Source of the DNA: Bacteroidota bacterium
Lineage (GTDB): Bacteria; Bacteroidota; Bacteroidia; Bacteroidales; JACABE01
Assembly: GCA_026391675.1 (NCBI GenBank)
Contig: JAPLDQ010000042.1
Coordinates: 62,001-126,000 of the forward strand
DNA: 64,000 nt
Direction: 5' to 3'
Under the pieces are notes generated by a model. It saw nothing but the letters and a program-made list of their open reading frames with translations, had not been told where the DNA came from and did not search any database. Positions 51,302 through 61,698 of this stretch are shown one piece after another. A program made the translations under genes and the position numbers. Every line of letters starts with the position of its first letter. Positions within the stretch are counted from its first letter, which is position 1.

Positions 51302-53563
51302 TTACTTCCGGATAATTGTCTTTCTATAGATTTCATTATTTGCTTCAATTACAATAAAATAGCTTGCTGATGGTAATTTACGTAAGTCTAACTGGAATTG
51401 TAAAGCTTTTACAGTATTTGAAATTATCTCTTTTCCTTCTACATCATACAATGAAATATTAGCAGTTTTTCCTTTTAAATCAGGTAAAATAATATTTATA
51501 AAGTCGCTAGATGGATTTGGAAATACCTGGACTTCATTATCTTTCATTTGTTCTAAAATCCCGGTTGATAAAGTAATATACCAGACACCATTTGCTAATG
51601 TTCCTAAAAATACTTTATTGCCAATCATTTGAATTGAATTAACAACGATACCATTTTGCCAGCTGGCTTGTGTATGAACCATAGTCCAGTTTACACCACT
51701 GTTTGTACTTCTGTATAATCCGGTACTTGTGGCAAGCAACCATGTATTATTCCCTATATATTTGATACAGTTTGCAAGATAATCAAAAGTCAGACCTGAC
51801 GTAATAATTTCTGACCATGCGTTAGTTGAGAAATTATAAGAGAAAAGTTTATCTAAACCACTTCCTATTGTTCTGTCTCTTACAACAAAAACAGCAAAAT
51901 TGTTTATTGTATCATGATCCATCATCATATTTCCTTTATCACCATTTTTCTCCAATAATCTTTTAATCAAAACATTATTGTTAAACATATTTCCGGTGTT
52001 AATATCCGTAAAACTTCCACCAAAATTAGTTGTTTTCCAGATGTTTGAGAAATCGTCCCAACTATTGTTGGAAGTTGCATAACATGCAAATAAGCATTTT
52101 TTAGGCCCCTTTAAGTAAATTGGAGTAGTTGGATTTGAACTGCCTGGTTTTGTCCAGGAAGCTCCATTATTAAAACTAACAATTAATGGATAGGATAAAT
52201 TATTTGTATCTAAATAACTTACAAATAAAGCAGAATCGCTTTTACCGGCAAACCAGTATTCTGTTGCATTTGTGTAAGGTGAAGGAATAGGAGCAGAAGT
52301 CCAGGATGTTCCGTTGTTTGATGATTTATACAGTGAAACTGCATTCGTATTTGGATCTGACTGACAAAATGAAAACAGTGTATCTTTTACCTGAATAATA
52401 TCATTAACAAAATAAGCTATACCACCAAATCCGGGAACCCCATTATTTGCATTAGCCCATGATGTACCAGAATTAGTTGAACGGACCAGGCCACGAACTT
52501 CTCTTGAAAATAACAGGGAAGTGCCCGAACGGATCAGATTTCCTGTATAAGATGCAATATACTGTGTATTTGGCATGGTCCAGCTTGTTCCTCCGTTGGA
52601 TGATGTTAAAATTCTGTCATCCATCCAATTGCCAATTAAATTTGTAGCAGAAACTTCTATAATATTGCCAATCATAGGTAAAGCTAATCCTGTGGCTGTT
52701 AATTCAGTAAATGTGCTTCCATGATCAGTTGATTTGTAAAATTTCATTCCCAGCGTATTGTTCATTGCCAATACAAAAAGATTATTATCGGTAGCAGAAT
52801 AATCAAAAATCTGAAAACCACTGGCAATTTTACCAGTAGAAATATCACTCCATGATTTTAAAGTAAAATTATATTTAAAAACAGCATTATCACCTCTGTA
52901 ATAGAGATTACCTGTTGCATCACCATCAATTTTATTGTCATTTGTATTTAAACCTGATGTTAGTCCGGTAGTTTTTACAGTATCAATGGTATTACCGTCT
53001 GATGTGAAATAAAGTGCATTATTATATACAATATAAAGCTTTGTCTGGTTAAATGACAATAATTCACAATTCCCGTTTTGCCCGGTATTGTTCCAGATCA
53101 TTGCTTTCTGTGTCCAGTTGGTTCCATCTGTAGTTGAATATAAATAACCACTATTCGAATTATTTCCTAATGCATATAATGTTGTTGAAATTTTACCAAT
53201 AGAAATTGGGCCCCAGCCTGAAATTGATAAACCAGTCCACATACTGCCATTATTAGTGCTTTTGTAAATAGCTGATCCTGTATTATTTTCAGACATGGCA
53301 TAAAAATCAGTTCCAATACATACGATTTGTCTGCATCCTACTGCATCTGCATCAAAAGTTTGAGAAACATTGGTCCAGCTTTGTCCCGAGTTGGTTGTTT
53401 TAAATATTCCACCTTCAGTAGCTACGAGTACACAAGTTGTATTCTGTGCATAGTCCCTGATTTTTCCTCCATGCATGGTAGTATCATTATACTGTGATAT
53501 TACCTGTGCCTGTGAAATTATGCAAAGCATTAATCCCACCATAAAAAGATAGATTTTTTTCAT
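51302..53563 (-). CDS. T9SS-secreted beta-propeller protein with Asp-box-like repeats
   Basis: The 753-residue exported protein has a signal peptide (IYLFMVGLMLCIISQAQ), then many propeller repeats with the Asp-box-like pattern Sx(N/D)xGxxW (TNSGQSWTN, SNGGTSWTM, TNSGTSWAN, SNNGTSWTS, TNSGVNWTM), as in sialidase- and VPS10-like folds, and a C-terminal type A sorting domain (VQVFPNPSSDFINIIL ... SASYFIVIEANNE). No sialidase catalytic Arg triad or FRIP motif is seen, so enzyme activity is not claimed. It is secreted by the type IX system and probably binds surface or extracellular ligands. Confidence 0.87.
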   Translation of the reverse strand: MKKIYLFMVGLMLCIISQAQVISQYNDTTMHGGKIRDYAQNTTCVLVATEGGIFKTTNSGQSWTNVSQTFDADAVGCRQIVCIGTDFYAMSENNTGSAIYKSTNNGSMWTGLSISGWGPISIGKISTTLYALGNNSNSGYLYSTTDGTNWTQKAMIWNNTGQNGNCELLSFNQTKLYIVYNNALYFTSDGNTIDTVKTTGLTSGLNTNDNKIDGDATGNLYYRGDNAVFKYNFTLKSWSDISTGKIASGFQIFDYSATDNNLFVLAMNNTLGMKFYKSTDHGSTFTELTATGLALPMIGNIIEVSATNLIGNWMDDRILTSSNGGTSWTMPNTQYIASYTGNLIRSGTSLLFSREVRGLVRSTNSGTSWANANNGVPGFGGIAYFVNDIIQVKDTLFSFCQSDPNTNAVSLYKSSNNGTSWTSAPIPSPYTNATEYWFAGKSDSALFVSYLDTNNLSYPLIVSFNNGASWTKPGSSNPTTPIYLKGPKKCLFACYATSNNSWDDFSNIWKTTNFGGSFTDINTGNMFNNNVLIKRLLEKNGDKGNMMMDHDTINNFAVFVVRDRTIGSGLDKLFSYNFSTNAWSEIITSGLTFDYLANCIKYIGNNTWLLATSTGLYRSTNSGVNWTMVHTQASWQNGIVVNSIQMIGNKVFLGTLANGVWYITLSTGILEQMKDNEVQVFPNPSSDFINIILPDLKGKTANISLYDVEGKEIISNTVKALQFQLDLRKLPSASYFIVIEANNEIYRKTIIRK

Positions 53564-53587
53564 AAATTTTTGATTTATTAGTTTTCA

Positions 53588-53595
53588 CAAATATA
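53588..53595 (-). promoter_or_regulatory. Bacteroidota -7 box for the BNR-repeat gene
   Basis: Minus-strand TATATTTG matches TAnnTTTG and ends 24 bases before the ATG at 53563. Confidence 0.6.
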
Positions 53596-53682
53596 ATACA
53601 AAAAATAGTGAATAGGTAAAATTTGTTAAAATAATAACAACTTAAATTATAAGTAAATTAAGTGAAAGGGAAACTTTAAAAA

Positions 53683-55587
53683 TTAATAGGCTCTAACGTT
53701 TTTACCTTCTATATAATTAATGAATGATTTGTTCACCACTTTATTGCCACCCGGAGTAGGATATTTTCCTGTAAAATACCAATCACCCAGGTCCTCAGGG
53801 CAGGCATGGTGCAAATCTTCTATGGTCTGATAAACAATCTGAACTTTAGCTCTGGCACCTTCAGGTGTAATTAATTCAGCAATTTTCTGTGAAATCTGTT
53901 CAATTGTAAATGGTTTGTAGATTTCTCTTACGTAGTTTACAATTTCTTCTTTGGGGAAGTTTTCCTGTATTTTTGATTTTTTATAAACTTCGTTGATAAT
54001 ATGGGTTTGTTTAGTATCCTTAAGTAATGCTATTACAGCTTTAAAAGCAATAAAATCACCTAATTTGGCCATATCAATACCATAGCAGTCAGGATAACGG
54101 ATCTGAGGGGCTGATGAAGCAATAATTATCTTTTTAGGACCCAGGCGGTCAAGTATCCGGATAATGCTTTGTTTTAAGGTTGTTCCACGAACGATAGAAT
54201 CATCAACCACTACCAGATTGTCAACACCTTCTTTAACAACGCCATAGGTAACATCATAAACATGTGCGACCAGATCATCCCTTTGTTTATCCTGAGTTAT
54301 AAAAGTACGCATTTTAACATCCTTAACAGCAATGGTCTCGATGCGGGGGTGAATTGCAAGAATTTCATCTAATTTTTTTGGTGTAATTTTATTTCCCTGC
54401 TCTAAAATTCTGTCTTTCTGGACGTCTTTACAAAAATCATTTAATCCTTCTACCAATCCCTGAAAAGCTACTGATGCAGTATTTGGAATATAGGAAAAAA
54501 CAGTATTTTCAATATCATAATCTACTGCTTTCAGTAAAGATGGGGTTAATAACCTTCCCAATTTCTTACGTTCCTTATAAATCTTGGCATCAGTACCTCT
54601 TGAAAAATATATTCTTTCAAAAGAACATGATTTCTGGTCAACTGAAGGTTGTTTAAATAATACTTCTTCAACTCTTCCGCTTCGTTTAACAATTAGAGCA
54701 TGACCAGGTTTTATAGCTTTTATTGAATCGAAAGGCACATTAAAAGCTGTTTGTATAACAGGTCTTTCTGATGCTGCAACAACTACTTCATCATCCTGAT
54801 AATAGAATGCAGGCCGGATTCCGACAGGATCGCGCATTACAAAAGCATCACCATGTCCCAATAATCCGGCAATTACGTAACCGCCATCCCAATATTTAGC
54901 TGCTCTGTGTAATATTTTCTGAATATTTAAATCTTTGGCTATTAAGTCTGAAATTTCACGGTGTGAGTTGCCTTCTGCCTTGTATTTTGTAAATAATTCC
55001 TGATTTTCATCGTCTAAAAACTTGCCAATTTTTTCTAAAATCGTAATCGTATCATTCGTTTGCAATGGGTGTTGTCCTAATCTTACCAGTTTATTAAACA
55101 ATTCATCAACATTGGTTAAATTGAAGTTACCGGCTGTTACCAGGTTTCTTGACATCCAGTTATTGGCTCTTACAAAAGGATGAATGTTTTCCAGACTGTT
55201 TTTACCAAATGTTCCGTATCGTAGGTGACCAAGGAATAATTCTCCGGTAAAATTTATATTTTCCTTCATCCAGTTTACGTCACTAAGTAAATCAGGATTT
55301 TTGTCTTTTATTTTCTGAATGCTGGAATATACCTGTCCGAAAATATCTTTAATCGGACTTTCTGAATTAGATTTTGCTATGTTTATATATTCGTTTCCGG
55401 GTTTGAGGTCGAACTTAATATTTGCCATTCCGGCACCATCCTGACCGCGATTATGCTGTTTTTCCATCAGCAGATACAGTTTGTTTAAACCGTAAAGTGA
55501 GGTTCCGTATTTGGCATAATAATATTCAAGGGGTTGTAATAAACGGATAAATGCTATTCCGCATTCGTGTTTTATTTGTTCGCTCAT
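53683..55587 (-). CDS. Amidophosphoribosyltransferase-like class II amidotransferase
   Basis: The 634-residue protein has the class II glutamine amidotransferase start HECGIAFIRLL with catalytic Cys9 exposed by removal of eight residues, RGQDGAGMANI, LGHLRYGTFG and GNFNLTNVDE, and a phosphoribosyltransferase PRPP loop LVVVDDSIVRGTT. It is the PurF layout, which makes phosphoribosylamine in purine synthesis, but it is more than 100 residues longer than E. coli PurF. Bacteroidota often have such a long PurF-like protein alongside a standard one. It may be the main PurF or a paralogue. It has its own promoter. Confidence 0.85.
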   Translation of the reverse strand: MSEQIKHECGIAFIRLLQPLEYYYAKYGTSLYGLNKLYLLMEKQHNRGQDGAGMANIKFDLKPGNEYINIAKSNSESPIKDIFGQVYSSIQKIKDKNPDLLSDVNWMKENINFTGELFLGHLRYGTFGKNSLENIHPFVRANNWMSRNLVTAGNFNLTNVDELFNKLVRLGQHPLQTNDTITILEKIGKFLDDENQELFTKYKAEGNSHREISDLIAKDLNIQKILHRAAKYWDGGYVIAGLLGHGDAFVMRDPVGIRPAFYYQDDEVVVAASERPVIQTAFNVPFDSIKAIKPGHALIVKRSGRVEEVLFKQPSVDQKSCSFERIYFSRGTDAKIYKERKKLGRLLTPSLLKAVDYDIENTVFSYIPNTASVAFQGLVEGLNDFCKDVQKDRILEQGNKITPKKLDEILAIHPRIETIAVKDVKMRTFITQDKQRDDLVAHVYDVTYGVVKEGVDNLVVVDDSIVRGTTLKQSIIRILDRLGPKKIIIASSAPQIRYPDCYGIDMAKLGDFIAFKAVIALLKDTKQTHIINEVYKKSKIQENFPKEEIVNYVREIYKPFTIEQISQKIAELITPEGARAKVQIVYQTIEDLHHACPEDLGDWYFTGKYPTPGGNKVVNKSFINYIEGKNVRAY

Positions 55588-55628
55588 ATTGGCCTAAAAG
55601 TTAAGAAAGCTTGATACTTTTAAGCGTG

Positions 55629-55636
55629 CAAATTTA
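55629..55636 (-). promoter_or_regulatory. Bacteroidota -7 box for the PurF-like gene
   Basis: Minus-strand TAAATTTG matches TAnnTTTG, 41 bases before the ATG at 55587. Confidence 0.6.
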
Positions 55637-55702
55637 CAAAAATTTTCGGTATTATTATTGATAAGTTTATAATCAAATTTATTGAATTGGATAGATTAAA
55701 AC

Positions 55703-55734
55703 GAAGAAAGCCAGCATTTACGCCGGCTTTCTTC
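55703..55734 (-). terminator. Terminator after the first M16 peptidase gene
   Basis: GAAGAAAGCC pairs with GGCTTTCTTC with a GC/GC inner stem. It starts 25 bases beyond the stop at 55760; the T run on the minus strand is short. Confidence 0.75.
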
Positions 55735-55759
55735 ATTTATTAAAAAATTATAAATTTAA

Positions 55760-58681
55760 TTAGTATCCAAAAATTTCTTCTAAAGTTAATGAACTTACTT
55801 TTCCGTAATCTTTCAGTACTTTGAAATCTGTTTCTTTTTTATCACCCAAAACCAGGTAAGTATGATTTTTATTTTTAATAAATTTATCAGCAAATGCTTT
55901 AACATTGGCAAAAGTCATACCAGGTATTTTTTCAAATATATCTCTGCGGATATCATAATCCAGTCCTAATTTTTTAGCATTTTCATATTGCCATAAAATA
56001 TCAGATTTAGTAGTTCTGTCGGTTCTTAGATTCTGAATAATACCGTCTTTAGCTAATTTAAAAGCTTTTTCTGATTCCGGCATATTATTTATCAGTTCAT
56101 TCAGTGCTTTTAAAGCATCAATCAGTTTATCGTTCTGTGTAGCGATATAAGAAAGTCCTGCATAAGATTTATCTTTTCTTGCAGGAGACTGATACCATGA
56201 TTGGGCTGTATAAGCTAATGAACGAGATTCCCTTAATTCCTGGAATACTATAGAATTCATACTTCCACCGAAATATTCGTTATATAACCTTACATCAGCA
56301 ACTAAGTTTTTGTCGTATAAACCACCTTTGTTTACAATTAACATGGTAGATTGTTTAGAATCGAAATCAACATGATAAACAATGTTTTTCTTAGTTTCAA
56401 GCATTTCAAATTTAGTTTCTGCAGGAACAGCTTTTAATTGTGCAGGTACATTATGATAAGCGTTTAATATTTTAGTAACTTCAGCAATTGATTGATTTCC
56501 ATAATATAAAATATGATGGTTGTAAGAAAGTAATGATTTTATTTTTGTAATCATTTCTTCAGGAGTTATTGCTTTTAATTCGGCTTCTGATAATATATTT
56601 GTTGAAGGTGATTTTTTACCATACATTCCATAAGCTACCATTGCACTGAATACTCTTTGCTGGTTCAGTTTTGCATCGGCTCTCTTCTTCAGATTATCTT
56701 TAATAAGATTGTCCAAGGCTTCTTTATCAGGTTGGCAATCAGCAATAACAGATTCAAAAAGCTGTAATGCTTTTTCCATATTTTCGCTTAATCCACTCAG
56801 GCTTACATAAGTTTGATCAGCTGAATTTGATACATTAAATGAGCATCCCAATTTGTAAAACTCTTCTTTTAACTGATCATCAGTAAATTTTGATGTTCCA
56901 AGGAATTTCAGGTAATTGATGGCAGTACCCATTTTTTTATCATTGTTGCTACCCATTTCGAATACGTAGAAAATATCAAAGGTTTTGTTTTCAGTATTTT
57001 CTTTATAAGTAACAGGTATATTGCTTTTTATATTAAAAAATTGCAAATCTTTTTTGAAATCAGCAAAAACCGGTTGTATCTCTGCAGGTTTATTAGCCTG
57101 AATTTGTTTAAGGAAATCTGATTCAGCATCACGGTTGATTTTAATTGGTGTTATTTTAGGTTTTTTTACTTTCTTGATGCTTTCGTCTTTACCTTTTCTT
57201 TTATATACTACAACATAATTATCTTTTAAATTATTATTTGCAAAATCAACGATTTCTTTTTTTGTTATTTTTGAAAGTCTGTCAATTGATTCAACCTGAT
57301 CTTTCCAAGGAGTATTTTCAATGAATGTATTTACAAATGCCATGGCTCTGTTGCCATTGGATTCATATTCCTTGATTCTTCTTAATTTTAAATCATTTAT
57401 TGTTGCTGTTAATAACCAATCAGGGAATTCACCTTTTTTAAGTAATTCAACTTGTGATAATAATAAGTTTTTAACTTCATCCAGTGTTTGACCGGCTTTA
57501 GGTTTACCGTTTAGCTCAAAAGCAGAGTAGTCATTCATAATTTCAGGACCTGAGCCTGCACTCAATACTTTTTGTTTCTGATTAAGGTTTAAATCAATTA
57601 AACCAGCAGTACCATTGGTTAAAATCATATCCATCATGGTAAGAACATCAGCTTCTCTTGAACCTGCACCTGGGAAACGGTAAGCAAGTGTAATGCTTTC
57701 AGCATCAGTACCAAAAACTTCTTTTACAACCGGTGATGTTAATGGTTGTTCTTTTGTAAATGTAAAGGCAGGTACTTCAGATCTTTTCATCCCGCCGAAT
57801 TTTGCGTCAATTACTTTAATGGCATAATCAGGATCAAAATCACCTGACATACAGATTGCCATATTATTTGGTACATAATATTTTGCAAAAAACTCCCTGA
57901 TATTTTTCATGGAAGGATTTTTAATATGTTCTTGTGTTCCAATGGTAGTTTGTGTTCCGTAAGGATGATTTGGGAATAATCCTTCCAAAACAGCAGTATA
58001 AATTTTACGACCATCATTGGTTAACGTCATGTTTTTTTCTTCATAAATAGTTTCCAGTTCAGTATGGAACAAACGTAATACAGGATTACTAAAGCGTTCA
58101 GCCTGAATGGTTGCCCAGTTTTCTATCTGATTGGAAGGAATATCTTCTACATAAACAGTTTGTTCCAGCGAAGTAAAAGCATTGGTACCATCAGCACCAA
58201 TTGCTGACATTAATTTATCATATTCATTAGGGATTGCAAAAGTTGATGCAATATAAGAGATACTGTCAATTAAATGATACATTTCTTTGCGTTGTGCATC
58301 ATCTTTTAATAATCTGTAAATTTCGAATAATGAATCAATCTTAGCAATAAGAGGAGCTTCATTTTTCCAGTCTTTTGAGCCATAATTAGGTGTCCCTTTG
58401 AACATCATGTGCTCAAAATAATGTGCCAGACCTGTGGTTTCATGTGGGTCGTTTTTACTCCCAACTCTTACTGCAACATAAGTTTGTATTCTTGGAGCAT
58501 CTTTATATACGGTCATGTAAACCTTTAACCCATTTTCGAGTGTGTAAATCCTTGCTTTCAGCGGATCTCCGGCAACAGTTTCATAAGTATACTGCTTTTG
58601 TGCATTGGTTTTCTCAATGCTGACAATAAAAATTGAAATGCTTATCAAAGCAATACAAAATAGTCTTAATTTGTTTCTCAT
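55760..58681 (-). CDS. M16-family zinc peptidase, double-domain
   Basis: The 973-residue exported protein has a signal peptide (LFCIALISISIFIVSIEKTNA) and two M16 halves. The N-terminal half holds the inverted zinc motif GLAHYFEHMMFKG (HxxEH) and the downstream ligand Glu in ELETIYEEKN. The C-terminal half (LRESRSLAYTAQSWY) lacks zinc ligands, as usual. M16 peptidases form clamshells that degrade peptides, in bacteria mostly in the periplasm. A second, distinct M16 gene lies directly upstream; the terminator between them suggests separate control. Confidence 0.92.
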   Translation of the reverse strand: MRNKLRLFCIALISISIFIVSIEKTNAQKQYTYETVAGDPLKARIYTLENGLKVYMTVYKDAPRIQTYVAVRVGSKNDPHETTGLAHYFEHMMFKGTPNYGSKDWKNEAPLIAKIDSLFEIYRLLKDDAQRKEMYHLIDSISYIASTFAIPNEYDKLMSAIGADGTNAFTSLEQTVYVEDIPSNQIENWATIQAERFSNPVLRLFHTELETIYEEKNMTLTNDGRKIYTAVLEGLFPNHPYGTQTTIGTQEHIKNPSMKNIREFFAKYYVPNNMAICMSGDFDPDYAIKVIDAKFGGMKRSEVPAFTFTKEQPLTSPVVKEVFGTDAESITLAYRFPGAGSREADVLTMMDMILTNGTAGLIDLNLNQKQKVLSAGSGPEIMNDYSAFELNGKPKAGQTLDEVKNLLLSQVELLKKGEFPDWLLTATINDLKLRRIKEYESNGNRAMAFVNTFIENTPWKDQVESIDRLSKITKKEIVDFANNNLKDNYVVVYKRKGKDESIKKVKKPKITPIKINRDAESDFLKQIQANKPAEIQPVFADFKKDLQFFNIKSNIPVTYKENTENKTFDIFYVFEMGSNNDKKMGTAINYLKFLGTSKFTDDQLKEEFYKLGCSFNVSNSADQTYVSLSGLSENMEKALQLFESVIADCQPDKEALDNLIKDNLKKRADAKLNQQRVFSAMVAYGMYGKKSPSTNILSEAELKAITPEEMITKIKSLLSYNHHILYYGNQSIAEVTKILNAYHNVPAQLKAVPAETKFEMLETKKNIVYHVDFDSKQSTMLIVNKGGLYDKNLVADVRLYNEYFGGSMNSIVFQELRESRSLAYTAQSWYQSPARKDKSYAGLSYIATQNDKLIDALKALNELINNMPESEKAFKLAKDGIIQNLRTDRTTKSDILWQYENAKKLGLDYDIRRDIFEKIPGMTFANVKAFADKFIKNKNHTYLVLGDKKETDFKVLKDYGKVSSLTLEEIFGY

Positions 58682-58740
58682 TTAATTTTAAAAGATTAAT
58701 TAATAAAAATTATGAATTTAATTTTCTTATTATTGCAAAT

Positions 58741-58783
58741 AAAAAAACTTGTCCAAAATTAAACATTTCAAACAAGTTTTTTT
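58741..58783 (-). terminator. Terminator between the two M16 genes
   Basis: AAAAAAACTTGT pairs with ACAAGTTTTTTT in an exact 12-bp stem with a loop of 19 bases, about 65 bases after the stop at 58849. On the minus strand the stem ends in T. Confidence 0.8.
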
Positions 58784-58848
58784 AAAAAATTAGTTAATAT
58801 CTGTTCTTTTACAGATAAAACGACTGATTTACCCGATTAACTATTTTA

Positions 58849-61665
58849 TTATTTAGTTTCTTCCGGCATTAAAACTACCCTTACATAATGGTCTTTTGTG
58901 AAGCATTTTTGAGCAAGTTGTTTTAAATCATCAATTGTAATTGCTTTAATTCTTTGTTCAAAGGTTAATACCTGGTTGATATCATCTCCATCAAAATAAG
59001 CTGATTCCAGTTTATTTAACCAGTAATTATTTTTCTTAATATTGGTTTCCCTTGATCTGATTAAGGTTTCTTTTGCTTTGTCAAAATCAATCTGAGTTGG
59101 TCCTTTTTTCAAAATGTCTTTCATTATACCAAACACAGCTTTAGTAAGTTTATCAGCACTTTTTGGAGCGCAGCCAAACATTACCATTAAATTATATTCA
59201 GTTTTAGGATAGTGTTCTAAACTCATACTTGCTTGTGGGCTATAAACTCCGCTCATTTTTTCACGAATTACTTCAACCAGCTTAATATCCATTATTTCCT
59301 GCAATAATCCGATACAAAGTTTGTTTTTATCATTCCATTCCAAATTACCTGACATTAATAATCCAACCATACCTTGTTTTTCAGTTCCTTTATGGAAACT
59401 AACTTCGGTTATACCCTTGGCAAATTCAGGACTTACATCTTTCCATGTTTCTTTTCTCTTGGTTGATGGCAAACTACCTAAATATTTTTCTATCATAGGA
59501 GTAATAGAATCTATATCAAAATTACCAACAAATACAAAAGTGAAATCACTGGCATCAGCAAATCTATCCTGATAAATCTGGTACACTTTATCCAGTTCAA
59601 TCTGGTTAATTTGTTGCTCTGTTGGAAGAATAATCAATCTTTTTGCACCGGGGTAAGATGATTTGTATAATGTGTCGTAAAAAGCAAATTGAGGATTAGC
59701 TTTGACGAACTTTAACTGATTTTTCATCTGTGAAGCAAAAGTTCTGAAAGCTGAAGTGTCTTTACGTGGCGCTTTAAAATATAAATAAGTTAACTGCAAT
59801 AAAGTTTCAAAGTCTTTTGGTGTAGAACTTCCTGTAAATCCTTCTTTTATATCAGAAATATAAGGACTTATCTGTACAACTTTTCCCTTTAATTTCTTTT
59901 CCAATTGTACATTGTCGAAATTACCAATACCACTTTGATCAATTATCTGGCTTGAAAAATTAGCTGAAATAAAATCCTTGTCAGGATACAATGAATGACC
60001 ACCCGGACTGGAAGCTGTTACTAAGATTTCATCATTTTTAAAATCAGTCGATTTCAAAACAACTTTAACACCATTTGCCAATGTAAGCTCTGTAAAGTTT
60101 AAATCTTTATTTTCTTTTTTATTAATTATTTTTGATCCTTTTAAGTCTTCTGATAATAAAGGCTCAGTTTTAAAATTATCAACGTAGGGTTCAATTTGTT
60201 TGTTTCTTGTATCTTTAATAATAGTAAGAACCTGTTCCTGTGTTGGAACTTTAACGCCTTCTTTTTCAGGAGCAGTTATTACCAGCGCTATATTGTCGTC
60301 AGAAACCCATTTTTTTGCCAAAGCATTTATATCAGATAATAATATTTCAGGTAATAATTTTTTAGTGAATTTTAATTCGTTTTTGATACCTGGAATTGGC
60401 TCGTCGGATAAAAAGTTATCTGCATATTCTGAGCAAAAATTTGCTGATTCAGTTTTGTCGGCTTCTTTTGCAGATTTTTCCATTCTGCTGAGAATCTCTT
60501 CTTTTTGTCTTTCGAATTCACTTTCAAGGAAACCGTATTTTTTAACTCTTTCATTCTCAGTTAAAATTAATTCCAGTGATTTGTCAATTTGGTTTTCTTT
60601 GGCAGCTACATAACAACTATAAGCATCACCACTCCGGGCTAAAAATTGACCATAGGAAGTAGATGCACCGATAAATACGGCATCCGGTTTTAATGCAAGT
60701 TCTGATAATCTGGCATTTAACATACCGGTATATAATTCTTCCATTAAGTATTCTTTATAGTCACCTATAAGTTTTTTAACTGAATGAGGGTGTTTGTAAA
60801 ATATCATGGCCATATTTCCGGTTGCTTCTTTATCAGTAGTAATGGCAATTAATGGTTCTTTATTCGAAGGTAAATCGAAAGCAACTCTGGTTTTTGGGTT
60901 TTCAGGTCCTTTTATTCCTCCGAAATGTTGTCTGATTTTAGCTTCTGCTGAATCTAAATTTACATCACCAACAATAATAACAGCTTGTAAATCTGGGCGA
61001 TACCAGTCATGATAAAATTCACGCAAGACTTCATGTTTAAAATTTTGTAAATTTTCATACGTTCCAATCGGAATTCTGTCAGCATATTTTGAACCCTTAA
61101 ATATTATAGGGAAATATTTTTTACGCATTCTGTCATTTGCACCTAAACCTAATCTCCATTCTTCTGTAATAACACCTCTTTCCTTATCGATTTCCTTACC
61201 ATCAAATGTAACATTATGGGCCCAATCTTCAATTACCTGGTAACCTTTTTCAAGTAATCCTTCTTTATCAGTAGGGATCTGGAGCATATAAACGGTTTCA
61301 TCAAAACTGGTATAAGCATTTATATCGGCACCAAAGCGAACACCTATGGTTTGCAAAAAGTTAACCAATTCATTTTTAGGGAAATGTGTTGTTCCATTAA
61401 AACACATATGTTCAGTAAAATGTGCCAGCCCTTGTTGAAGATCTGTTTCCATAATTGAACCTGTATTAACAGCCAATCTTAGTTCAACACGTTTTTCCGG
61501 CTTTTTATTCTGACGGATATAATATCTTAATCCGTTGTCTAACTTTCCTGTTCTGACTTTTGGGTCAACAGGTATGGGTTTGCTGAGGTCAAGTTTTGCA
61601 TCTTGCCCGAATAAACTTGATAGCATAAATGTTGCCAGCAAGAAACTTAAAAATCTAATTTTCAT
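58849..61665 (-). CDS. M16-family zinc peptidase, double-domain
   Basis: The 938-residue exported protein has a signal peptide (FLSFLLATFMLSSLFGQ) and an N-terminal M16 domain with GLAHFTEHMCFNG (HxxEH) and the third ligand in GVITEEWRLG; a non-catalytic partner half follows (IREKMSGVYSPQASMS). It is the PqqL/pitrilysin-like branch and differs from the other M16 gene by sequence and by lacking a long insertion after the zinc motif. It starts 33 bases after the dnaX stop on the same strand, so it may be read from the dnaX promoter. Peptide degradation in the periplasm is the likely role. Confidence 0.92.
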   Translation of the reverse strand: MKIRFLSFLLATFMLSSLFGQDAKLDLSKPIPVDPKVRTGKLDNGLRYYIRQNKKPEKRVELRLAVNTGSIMETDLQQGLAHFTEHMCFNGTTHFPKNELVNFLQTIGVRFGADINAYTSFDETVYMLQIPTDKEGLLEKGYQVIEDWAHNVTFDGKEIDKERGVITEEWRLGLGANDRMRKKYFPIIFKGSKYADRIPIGTYENLQNFKHEVLREFYHDWYRPDLQAVIIVGDVNLDSAEAKIRQHFGGIKGPENPKTRVAFDLPSNKEPLIAITTDKEATGNMAMIFYKHPHSVKKLIGDYKEYLMEELYTGMLNARLSELALKPDAVFIGASTSYGQFLARSGDAYSCYVAAKENQIDKSLELILTENERVKKYGFLESEFERQKEEILSRMEKSAKEADKTESANFCSEYADNFLSDEPIPGIKNELKFTKKLLPEILLSDINALAKKWVSDDNIALVITAPEKEGVKVPTQEQVLTIIKDTRNKQIEPYVDNFKTEPLLSEDLKGSKIINKKENKDLNFTELTLANGVKVVLKSTDFKNDEILVTASSPGGHSLYPDKDFISANFSSQIIDQSGIGNFDNVQLEKKLKGKVVQISPYISDIKEGFTGSSTPKDFETLLQLTYLYFKAPRKDTSAFRTFASQMKNQLKFVKANPQFAFYDTLYKSSYPGAKRLIILPTEQQINQIELDKVYQIYQDRFADASDFTFVFVGNFDIDSITPMIEKYLGSLPSTKRKETWKDVSPEFAKGITEVSFHKGTEKQGMVGLLMSGNLEWNDKNKLCIGLLQEIMDIKLVEVIREKMSGVYSPQASMSLEHYPKTEYNLMVMFGCAPKSADKLTKAVFGIMKDILKKGPTQIDFDKAKETLIRSRETNIKKNNYWLNKLESAYFDGDDINQVLTFEQRIKAITIDDLKQLAQKCFTKDHYVRVVLMPEETK

Positions 61666-61698
61666 ATGTTTATGTTTAATTATTAATAGGTGTTTATT

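Noticed and set aside
51302-53563. Sialidase assignment for the Asp-box protein
   Set aside because: Asp-box-like repeats are common in non-catalytic propellers, and no FRIP motif or Arg triad was found.
60200-60613. A 137-codon plus-strand frame opposite the second M16 gene
   Set aside because: Antisense shadow of a well-supported gene; no start signal, promoter or recognisable domain.
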